From Panopea generosa (taxonomy: Eukaryota; Mollusca; Bivalvia; Adapedonta; Hiatellidae): a stretch of DNA of 64,000 nucleotides. This document shows positions 40,869 through 44,559 of this stretch, one piece after another. Below the pieces are notes generated by a model, which worked only from the letters and a program-made list of their open reading frames with translations, made no database searches and was not told the DNA's origin. The stretch is from assembly GCA_029582155.1 (NCBI GenBank), contig CM055908.1:19135406-19199405 (forward strand), in the 5' to 3' direction. Positions within the stretch are counted from its first letter, which is position 1. Each line of letters begins with the position of its first letter. A program made the translations under genes and the position numbers.

Positions 40869-42129
40869 TGTTGTTGTTGTTGTTTTCTTTGTCGTTTGTT
40901 TTGTTTACAACTGGCAATGTCTTGAGTCGGGAATAGTTGTCTTTTGGGTTATTCCTGGCTGTCTGAACTGCAGACTTAACATCAGATGTGAAAACGAAAA
41001 CAACTTTGTCTTCCTCATCAATCTGGAGAAATTTACCAGAAAAGTCTAACGACATGTTCATTGCCTCAGACTCGATAAAGGGGTCACCAAGTGGAACATC
41101 CATTACACATATAGAACGCTCTACAAATGCTTGCGCGTTGGTGATATCTTTGTCGGAACAAGCAAACAATTTTACCGATCCATCGTCAGCTTCAAATTTA
41201 AAACAGCATCTGATATTCTGTCTCAATATTTCTTGCATTAGGAATTCTTGCGATTCTTTTGTATACAGCAGTTGTACTTTGTAGCTATTTAGTCTCCATT
41301 CAGGTCCTGATGTTTTCAGTGTATCGACAAATTTTCTTAAGAAATCATTCGCCTTTTTGACGTCTGCTCTGTACCCCTTCAAAACAACACCATTTTCTTC
41401 GATCCACACTTTAACATTAAACAGGTTCTCTTTAAGCCTTTCAGCAAATGACAGACATTTAAGTATATGTATATAAGGCACGTACTCGTCTAATCTCTCT
41501 GTAACTTCTTCTTCATCTTTTGATTCCAGTTCTGCAGATCTGTCATTTGCTTTCCTCCTTCCATCTTCCACGGCATTTTTAATATCATACGTGAAAACGA
41601 GCACCGTTCTATCTGCTTCTTTAATTTGAATAAACCTGCCAGCGTAGCCTAGTGACATTGGTTTTGCCTCGGATACAAGAAAGGGATCTTCGTGCGAAAT
41701 GGCCATCTTGCATATATATTCTTCCAACGCTGTCTGTGCCTTGCCGATGGTATGTGAATCAAAAGCATACAGTTTGACTACTGCATTGTTTTCATCTAAT
41801 GTAAAATAACATTTGATGTTTTGTCTAGCAAGTTCGTCTCTTACATATTTCTGAGCTTCCTTTGCATACAACAACCGCACTTTATGACGATCTAATTTCC
41901 ACATAGAACCTGAACCTCTTAACTTAGTTGCGAAGTTTGACAAAGTTGTTTCAGCTTTTTCAATGTCAGTAGCAGCGCCAACGAAAATAACACCTTCCGT
42001 ATCGGATAGCTCTACTGTTAGATTTGGGCATTGCCGCGCAACGACTTGTTTGAAATCAAGAGATTGGAGTAATTGTATTTTGTCCCTGTACCTCGGATAA
42101 TGACGCCGTGTATCCGTCGCCATCTTCAT
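5378..42129 (-). CDS. PARP14/PARP9-like multi-macrodomain protein (12-exon gene model)
   Basis: The model joins 42129-40164, 38985-38512, 35233-35169, 33963-33730, 32062-31850, 29093-29039, 24813-24655, 22000-21806, 18746-18552, 14191-13998, 9610-8428 and 5589-5378. Every junction is GT-AG and every phase agrees, giving about 1714 residues. Domains by residue: tandem KH/RRM-like repeats (11-190, 215-390), Asn/Ser tract (415-440), KH-like (485-560), degenerate macro 1 (608-770), macro 2 (820-985), weak macro-like 3 (1003-1185), KH-like (about 1390-1450), canonical macro 4 (1519-1690). Macrodomains bind or cleave ADP-ribose, and the KH-macro order is that of macro-PARPs. No WWE or ADP-ribosyltransferase domain is visible before the stop, so this may be a reader/eraser protein, a truncated paralogue, or a gene with a further 3' isoform. 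The family is confident; the symbol is not. Confidence 0.85.
5590..8427 (-). other. Macro gene last intron
   Basis: The intron separates the two halves of macro 4. It contains the degenerate ~210-bp repeat block described separately. I see no gene or recognised element in 5600-6300 or 7010-8400. Confidence 0.7.
6300..7010. repeat. Three diverged ~210-bp tandem units
   Basis: Shared landmarks recur about every 200-240 bp: AAAGTATAAAAGGGGCCACA / AAGTATACCAAGGGTTACAA, TTCTGCCTA(G/A)AATCAAA, TTGTCCCCTTAG, TAGTGACCACA and TAGTTACTG. I do not recognise the family. Confidence 0.6.
8428..9610 (-). CDS. Macro gene exon 13: KH-like linker and N-terminal two-thirds of macro 4
   Basis: The exon begins after acceptor TTACTAG with ATC TAC GGC AAG, phase 0, and ends at donor GCAG|GTCAGA, phase 1, 1183 nt. 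Its first 260 codons give a linker with a KH-like stretch (PIIVAILRNMEIEIHGPSEA). The rest is a well-preserved macrodomain: VYKGSIIDIDVDCIVNAANE, HAGGVA, GNMKYKSVIHAVGPRW and SVGIPSISAG. The NAAN asparagine is the residue linked to ADP-ribose binding and hydrolysis in this family. HAGGVA has one Gly fewer than the common GGGVA. Confidence 0.93.
10085..10225 (+). mobile_element. SINE 3' fragment
   Basis: CCACCAATAAAACTGGATAT onward matches the tail of the tRNA-headed SINE at 14355-14580, followed by GGTTAGGTTAATTGATCTTA and an ATTCAAACAAACAAA tail found in the other SINE family. This could be a composite or two abutting fragments. Confidence 0.55.
10685..11321. mobile_element. Palindromic dimer of Tc1/mariner 3' ends (fold-back element)
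   Basis: Two near-identical arms of about 310 bp (10685-10995 and 11012-11321) face each other around a 16-bp loop. Both ends carry CAGGGTGTCCCAAA and are flanked by TA, the target duplication of Tc1/mariner elements. Each arm encodes the end of an IS630/mariner-type transposase: on the right arm DRLDVVIEHNGRHLEHIL then TAA at 11140-11142, and the mirror image on the minus strand of the left arm. One internal TAA breaks the right-arm frame. The DNA-binding and DDE regions are missing. Confidence 0.88.
12262..12925 (+). mobile_element. Internally deleted non-LTR retrotransposon relic
   Basis: An open stretch reads LLSSLGKLFTRVLNNRLKIR then AQAGFRAKT, typical of the start of a LINE reverse transcriptase. 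It jumps without a frame change to EHEYHFVILGSVYVELRKQY, the post-RT Cys/His region (EDEYHFV..CP.Y..LR). The catalytic core is absent. A possible 3' tail (TATGGGCGTTTTGCCCAATG, then TACTACTACTA) ends near 12925. Confidence 0.75.
13218..13239 (-). CDS. Candidate 22-nt micro-exon 12 of macro gene
   Basis: A good acceptor (CTTTTCACAG|GAATCG) and donor (CCACAG|GTAACT) enclose 22 nt on the minus strand. It is in frame only if used together with the 14-nt candidate upstream. It is treated as optional and is not counted in the 1714-residue model. Confidence 0.25.
13721..13734 (-). CDS. Candidate 14-nt micro-exon 11 of macro gene
   Basis: Minus-strand acceptor CTCTACAG|ATGCCA and donor CTTCG|GTATGT frame 14 nt. 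With the 22-nt candidate at about 13239-13218 they add exactly 36 nt, restoring the phase between exons 10 and 13 and adding 12 residues with no stop. This could be coincidence, because exons 10 and 13 also join in frame without them. Confidence 0.25.
13998..14191 (-). CDS. Macro gene exon 10: linker with acidic tail
   Basis: The 194-nt exon has acceptor GTTACAG|AAACTC and donor GATGTG|GTATGT, entering phase 1 and leaving phase 0. The peptide includes PVPITWKPVIEKMSKWDATG, VNVTVIASNDN and the acidic SDDETDSDV end. It is compatible with a small KH/RRM-like unit and a flexible linker before exon 13. Confidence 0.75.
14355..14590 (-). mobile_element. tRNA-headed SINE (class II tRNA-like)
   Basis: Minus-strand TGGCCGAAACGCGCC (A-box-like) and AGGTTCGAGTCTCACTCGC (B box) form a promoter like those of tRNA-Ser/Leu. 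The body then runs through CCACCAATAAAACTGGATAT and GCCATATATAACCCGAGATG. Relatives lie at 31200-31398, 22500-22650 and 52345-52505. The 74-residue open frame across it is not a gene. Confidence 0.75.
15790..16100. repeat. Dispersed repeat copy A
   Basis: The stretch from ATATTTTTTCGATCTTGGCA to CATAAATAAGATAAACTACA aligns with 57895-58170 in the same orientation, with many substitutions. Shared blocks are ATATATTATGGATATTCTGT, TATTTTGTCTCTGTA and TTATGCTAAAACAT. The family is unrecognised. Confidence 0.75.
17820..17935. repeat. Short TGTGATTACATATG tandem array
   Basis: About seven copies of (T/G)GATTACA(T/C)ATGTGATTAC-like units. Small, local and without further structure. Confidence 0.8.
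18552..18746 (-). CDS. Macro gene exon 9: C-terminal part of macro-like domain 3
   Basis: The 195-nt exon has acceptor TTTTCAG|TCCAAA and donor ACATCTG|GTATGT, phase 1 in and out. IDIVSAVSQILNIFSVMLNE, then RLHIVVRNNQMQHLL, resembles the last helix and strand of PARP14-type macro modules (helix, then hydrophobic strand, then D/N..T/M..F). No start codon is expected, so simple ORF finding misses this exon. Confidence 0.75.
18747..21805 (-). other. Macro gene intron 8
   Basis: No gene seen. Two related blocks near 20717-20760 and 20858-20900 share CTTCCTTTTCATGTTAGG and suggest a diverged ~140-bp duplication. Other sequence is unremarkable. Confidence 0.55.
21806..22000 (-). CDS. Macro gene exon 8: middle of macro-like domain 3
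   Basis: The 195-nt exon has acceptor TTCATTAG|ATACAC and donor GAGATT|GTAAGT, phase 1 in and out. It encodes REVVFLNVKEDAEVDCVVTT and more, with alternating strand/helix character. It lacks recognisable catalytic residues. It is called by splice phase and by its position between exons 7 and 9. Confidence 0.75.
22690..23860 (-). pseudogene. PIF/Harbinger transposase pseudogene (HARBI1-like)
   Basis: Read on the minus strand in order: RTIWIREWLSRRSQFGMYEQ and GKYVAGFKNFLMVDLSMF (N-terminal part), then GSIDEKHVAIRCLRGGGSNY with FNYKGYHSKVLLGLADADYK (the DDE core with IDxKHV and DADY), then IPLTYPVPGDD, and RRHAIYNLHVLENAF with SPIAASIVEVI (C-terminal part). Several frameshifts and stops separate these blocks, so it is inactive. 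It sits in the same orientation as the host gene, inside intron 7. Confidence 0.88.
23938..24320. repeat. Palindromic region built of ACGTAGTA-like motifs
   Basis: The left half is rich in AACGTAGTAAAACGTAG; the right half carries the complement (CTACGTTTTAATACGTTTTA). The ends read GGATGCCCCAAAA and GACTGGGGCTT. It directly abuts the 5' side of the Harbinger relic, so it may be the transposon's sub-terminal binding region or an independent palindromic MITE. Confidence 0.65.
24655..24813 (-). CDS. Macro gene exon 7: start of macro-like domain 3
   Basis: The 159-nt exon has acceptor CAAATAG|ATATAA and donor GACAAAG|GTAAAT, phase 1 in and out. IDILQGNREHKTNAICDMSD followed by ALILHTG aligns in shape with the macrodomain motif (strand)QGDI..TDAIVN..N..LLHGGG, but the catalytic Asn and most glycines are gone. 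I read it as a decayed macro module. Confidence 0.75.
24936..25260 (-). repeat. Inverted dispersed repeat copy 1, with open frame
   Basis: The minus strand aligns over about 300 bp with the plus strand at 27240-27520. Both contain TTTCCCGAA(T/C)GATCAAGAAA, GGTTGCTGCCGAGTGAT and CATCCAACGTTACC. In both an open frame begins MIRN(D/V)T and includes STQ, SHHH, HRHPTLPPP and IGHG. No known family is recognised. Confidence 0.7.
25985..26105 (+). mobile_element. SINE 3' fragment
   Basis: CAGGATCCCAGGAAGCAGTG, GGTTAGGTTAACTGATCGTC and TGTTAGCCCTCGATGGCAT match the body of the SINEs at 47755-48045 and 42480-42660. It ends in an ATCAATCAATCA tail. Confidence 0.75.
27240..27520 (+). repeat. Inverted dispersed repeat copy 2, with open frame
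   Basis: Partner of 24936-25260 in opposite orientation. The shared frame starts at 27313 (MIRNVTISSCSTQIF), contains RESHHHSTLVHRHPTLPP and ends at 27507. Insertions and deletions between the copies keep much of the frame, which is unusual for neutral repeats, but the peptides are short. Confidence 0.7.
28158..28339. mobile_element. Palindromic MITE, copy 1
   Basis: The ends are ACAGTAAAACCTGTGTAAG and its near complement AATACAGGTTTGACTGT. The interior alternates AAGCAACCACTTGTCTTAA and AAGCAGCAACCTGCCTTAA. It is non-coding and matches 28338-28520 and 54919-55098. Confidence 0.8.
28338..28520. mobile_element. Palindromic MITE, copy 2 in tandem
   Basis: Same structure as the previous element, sharing the junction ACTGTACAGTTAAACC. 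Head-to-tail joining implies insertion into the end of the first copy or unequal duplication. Confidence 0.8.
29039..29093 (-). CDS. Macro gene exon 6: end of macro 2 and linker
   Basis: The 55-nt exon lies between acceptor GTAACAG|ATATTC and donor GCAAAAG|GTGAGT, entering phase 0 and leaving phase 1. It encodes IFKEFSRSFRAKMKHIAK, a basic amphipathic helix as expected at the end of a macro module. Its phases fit exons 5 and 7. Confidence 0.75.
29195..29480. repeat. Diverged ~150-bp tandem repeat pair
   Basis: AGTTAAGAAAATTACAAAAA..AAGTAATTGCTT and TGTTTAGAAAATAATAAAAA..AAGCAATTATGT are the same module, each followed by a TGCGCACTGC / TGCACTGCTCAG block. I believe this module is common in bivalve genomes, but that is from memory. 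Confidence 0.6.
31200..31398 (-). mobile_element. tRNA-headed SINE
   Basis: Minus-strand GCGCGTGGTCCTAGGGTAGA (A box) and TCGCGAGCTCTATCCTTC (decayed B box) lead into TTAAATATGGCATGTCCAGT, the body shared with the SINE at 14355-14590. Confidence 0.65.
31850..32062 (-). CDS. Macro gene exon 5: C-terminal half of macro 2
   Basis: The 213-nt, phase 0 exon runs from acceptor TTTTAAG|TGTTTG to donor ATCAAG|GTGAGT. It carries SLAFPAIGTGGLGYPCEMVA, the phosphate-binding Gly loop of macrodomains, closest in style to the second and third macro modules of PARP14. NVRNVRFVMHHADTY is the last strand. The loop is intact although the NAAN in exon 4 is lost, so binding without hydrolysis is possible. Confidence 0.9.
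32063..33729 (-). other. Macro gene intron 4
   Basis: The left part (32080-32640) is plain AT-rich DNA; an open frame at 32109-32330 is hydrophobic but unsupported. The right part holds the 32646-33420 repeat. Confidence 0.55.
32646..33420 (+). repeat. CAAGAGGCCC-type dispersed repeat, full-length candidate
   Basis: It opens ACACAAGAGGCCCATATCGG and closes near AACAGACGGCATACATAGGA with CGATCACAAAAGCTCA. The same opening occurs at 34706 and 45164. The interior, with many GGCCC/AAATTC(A/C) blocks, is shared with the 45-46 kb copy. Confidence 0.65.
33730..33963 (-). CDS. Macro gene exon 4: N-terminal half of macro 2
   Basis: The 234-nt, phase 0 to 0 exon runs from acceptor CAATATAG|GTAGAT to donor GACGGG|GTGAGT. 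It begins VDAIVCTTRTTLKLNYGAVS, matching the macrodomain VDAIVNAAN..L.GGGVA region, but the NAAN is replaced by CTTR. GEVIKTSPGNL and KLLFVGSLP correspond to the following strands of the fold. Loss of the Asn argues against hydrolase activity. Confidence 0.88.
33964..35168 (-). other. Macro gene intron 3
   Basis: It holds a 5' fragment of the CAAGAGGCCC repeat starting near 34706. 33980-34690 shows no gene or element. Confidence 0.55.
34706..34780 (+). repeat. CAAGAGGCCC-type repeat, 5' fragment
   Basis: AACACAAGAGGCCCACGAGG with GCCTGAAATCGCTCTACTGA matches the start of the 45164 copy (GCCTGAGGACGCTCAACTTA). Similarity fades to the right. Confidence 0.6.
35169..35233 (-). CDS. Macro gene exon 3: first strand of macro 2
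   Basis: This 65-nt exon lies between acceptor CGTTTTAG|AAAAGG and donor CAGCAG|GTAAGT, entering phase 1 and leaving phase 0. It encodes KASYPIRVKVDVTVDELTHQ, a typical first beta strand of a macrodomain, leading directly into VDAIV of exon 4. It is supported by phase and by domain continuity on both sides. Confidence 0.8.
35380..36530. repeat. 35-bp minisatellite, about 33 copies, in macro gene intron 2
   Basis: The unit is ACTTCTATCATATAACCTCG followed by ACTCTGACAGTCAAA. Variation is concentrated at a few positions (ACTTC/ATTTC, GACTC/GTCTC, GACAG/TACAA). The left edge is about 150 bp from the exon 3 acceptor. Confidence 0.97.
36600..38475. repeat. 38-bp minisatellite, about 49 copies, in macro gene intron 2
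   Basis: The unit is CTCTGGAGTTAGCAGTGACT followed by TAATTACAGTTTGTATGT. A higher-order block with ACCTAATTACAAACGTATGC recurs near 37160, 37500, 37750 and 37910. The right edge reaches to about 40 bp from the exon 2 donor. Confidence 0.97.
38512..38985 (-). CDS. Macro gene exon 2: rest of degenerate macro 1
   Basis: Acceptor TTTCAG|GAAAAC and donor TACG|GTACGT bound 474 nt, phase 1 in and out. The peptide continues the macro fold begun in exon 1, with strand GYIVHTYDTG, strand CIVLGDW and the SVAIPLDVGE.. segment where active macrodomains carry the Gly-rich phosphate loop. Neither the NAAN motif nor that loop is present, so this domain probably does not bind ADP-ribose in the usual way. 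A minisatellite begins within about 40 bp of the donor. Confidence 0.85.
38986..40163 (-). other. Macro gene intron 1 with ~205-bp duplication
   Basis: 39355-39620 contains two diverged copies of a ~205-bp module (TTAGAAATTTTAGCAATACA / TTAAATATTTTAGCAACACA, then CCATTTTCGATATTA / CATTTTCAATATTA) separated by repeated ATCAGG(A/G)CATTCCTC motifs. Nothing coding is seen outside the flanking exons. Confidence 0.6.
40164..42129 (-). CDS. Macro gene exon 1: tandem KH/RRM-like repeats and start of macro 1
   Basis: The frame is open for 655 codons and ends at donor CAAG|GTAATA, phase 1. Two ATGs open it, at 42129 (MKMATD) and 42123 (MATD); the second has the better context (AAGATGG), so translation may start there. 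Residues 11-190 and 215-390 are duplicates of each other. Shared anchors are RQNIKCYF / RQNIRCCF, EDPFLVSEA / GDPFIESEA and the VLVFTYDIKNAV / VVFVFTSDVKSAV ends, resembling the KH/RRM repeat region of PARP14. A run of Asn and Ser follows, then a KH-like segment, then macro 1 from about residue 608 (VVYNGIEINITN). Confidence 0.9.
40803..40884. repeat. TTG/CTG triplet microsatellite inside macro gene exon 1
   Basis: On the coding strand this is a run of AAC and AGC codons, giving Asn and Ser tracts around residues 415-440. Length polymorphism is expected, and it separates the tandem repeats from the KH-like segment. Confidence 0.95.
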
Positions 42130-42480
42130 ATGCTATCTAATTACCCCTGCATATGTAAATACATTGTTGAAAAATAGTTGCTAGTTACGTATAAGATAGA
42201 AATATTGTTATCAGATTACACGAAAATGGGTCAGTCAACGTGTTTGTCTACCGATATGAAATAATGGGAGTAAGATAAAAATAGTGTGTAAATATAATGA
42301 TCAAAACAAAACATATATCTTTACACGGCGTTCATATTCATATTTATTTCCAATAAGGAAAATGATAGCTAGAAGATGTGCAAATAGAAGTAACGAAAGA
42401 AAAGAAGTATGGCGTTTCGTGCCATTTTCAAAACACTGCAGGTGGAGAAAAGCATCAGAATAACCCTAAGTACATTTGTG
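42130..42480. other. 5' flank of the macro gene
   Basis: No upstream coding exon is seen. It is AT-rich with no clear TATA box at a defined distance. A non-coding first exon cannot be excluded. Confidence 0.5.
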
Positions 42481-42660
42481 TGTTTGTGTGTTTGTTTGTT
42501 TGTTTGTTTGTTTGTTTGGCATCATTTATGCCATCAATGACTAACAGACGATCAGTTCACCCAACCATTCATCATGGAGACTGTGGTTGGGCGGAGGTTC
42601 GAACTCACGAACATTAGATTGATTGTCATGTGCGCTACCGACTGAGCTAATCGGCCTGGC
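42480..42660 (-). mobile_element. tRNA-headed SINE with (AAAC)n tail
   Basis: Minus-strand GATTAGCTCAGTCGGTAGCG (A box) and GTGAGTTCGAACCTCC (B box) are well preserved; the body GGTTGGGTGAACTGATCGTC, TGTTAGTCATTGATGGCAT follows, then an AAACAAAC tail at 42488-42520. The element lies about 350 bp upstream of the macro gene start codon. It is not a tRNA gene because the acceptor stem does not pair. Confidence 0.85.
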
Positions 42661-44380
42661 TCCCTGGGTAGAACCATTGTTCTTCTGCAAATTACTGCCA
42701 AATTCTTTCGTATAAAGATTTTGTATGGAGTTGGATTTGGATCCATGACAAATCTGCCGTAGAGGATGACAAAGAAGAAGGAGAAAATGAAAAGAATGAG
42801 AAAGAAACGGAGGAGAAGAAATGCAATAAAAAAATGTCATAATTAAACATTATGGACTTGCATATACATATGAAAATAAGATAAAATTATACAGATAACT
42901 GATGTAATGTCCTCTACTCAGGACATTGACACAATATTCATTGTCTTTGCCTCTTAAATTTCTTGGTCGTAAAACAGCTTTTTCTCCCACATATGTTTGT
43001 TTTATTATAAATTGTATACATAACGCACGCACGCACGCACGCACGCACGCACACATGCACGCACGCACACACACTATGATGATTAATCTACTTTGTCAAT
43101 AACAAACTTCAGGGTATGGGTCAAAATCTAGAAACTGTATGGAATTTACAAGCACACCTTCTGTTAAGGTCCAAGTTTGCCTGAGTAACCGAGTGAAAAT
43201 AAAAGAAGAAGCTCAGATAAGGCGATTTAGGGGTATATTATTGTCATGATTGAATAAATTTGCTCCTTCCAAATATTTATAACAAAGCTTCAAACCAGTG
43301 TTTATTCTGAATAGGGTTGTTGTATTCTGTACAATGTAAATGAAGTAGTTAGTACATATTAGTAAATGAAATATGTTAACGGAAATCAATGGGAACGCTT
43401 AACTGTTCTGTCTACATATTGCACCGCTCTCTCATAGTAAAATCTCACCTGGCACCTTTTCAACATCTAGAAGAAGAAAAAAACACCTTTCCAAACGTGG
43501 GATTAAATCTCTCTCTCTCTCTCTCTCTCCCTCTCTCTCTCTCTCTCTCATCGATAAACATTATCTGGGACTATGTAAAGGTGACATGTTTATAATTTGA
43601 AGTTACCCAGAAACATATGTACACGTATTAATAATTCTAGTGTGTTTACCTTTTAAGAGCGTCTAATAATACGCTGTCAATAAACCCCACCCAGGGACTC
43701 TGTAAACAAAGCCAATAATATAAAATACAGCGAAAACGAAACAAGTTTGTAAAAACTAATTTATCAAAGAATATAATCAGTAACTATTGCGTAGAACGTT
43801 ATATGCTACTATAATTATTCTTAAAAATAGAAACCTTACCTGCTGTCCTAAACGAAGTCAACAAATTCCGATATTTGCGAGATATGTTTCATTTTTCGAA
43901 TACGTCTCATCCATTTTGTTTTTGAAAAAGAAAGTAACTCAGATTAAAGGAGTGTATAATACGGCTCTTCCGGTATTCACCGCGGTTATCGTTTTAACAC
44001 CGGTCGTGTGTAAATAATAGTTGTCTGCGCGCGGATCCGTTTCATAACATTTGTAAGTTAAATAAATTCTTAATGTAAAACGTATTCAAAGATACACATG
44101 AAATGTCAAAGGTACGAATGGTCCGTATATTCATTGATGTTTACTAACCTCGTCATAAGAACGCTCGTAAACATTGTAAATAAGTTTCCTTTTAAAATCC
44201 GCAGCAACTTAATTAAAGCGTCTGTCGATGTAGGTGTCACCCTTTTTGGAAAGGGAAAGAAATATGTTTAGCATGTTAATTGTTTTTAAATATTTGATAG
44301 CAAGAACGTATCTACTAACAATGAAAAACTAAAGGATACTTTCCAAGTATTTGACAAGTGTCTATTTCGGCATTTTAGTT
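42661..44380. other. Intergenic region with three microsatellites
   Basis: It contains (GCAC)n near 43023-43070 and (CT)n near 43509-43550. Otherwise no gene, RNA or recognised element is seen. Confidence 0.6.
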
Positions 44381-44559
44381 TAATGATGGTGTATATTTTT
44401 GACGAAAATGTCTTCAGGGGGGTGGGGGCGTTTCCTGATATTAGATTCTATCTTTCGATTTTTGATTTTTTGGCAAATTTTCAATACGAAAAATTTATTT
44501 GAATAATTTTGGTGAAGAAAGATCAACTCTCTTTTGTGTCGATCATGAATTACTAAGTA

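Noticed and set aside
40743-40925. Plus-strand open frame with a long poly-Cys run
   Set aside because: It is the reverse complement of the Asn/Ser codon tract in macro gene exon 1.
42390-42415. Interferon-stimulated response element upstream of the macro gene
   Set aside because: AACGAAAGAAAAG resembles GAAANNGAAA but the spacing is wrong.
42585-42653. Possible tRNA gene
   Set aside because: A and B boxes are good, but the acceptor and anticodon stems do not pair, and a SINE body with an AAAC tail follows.
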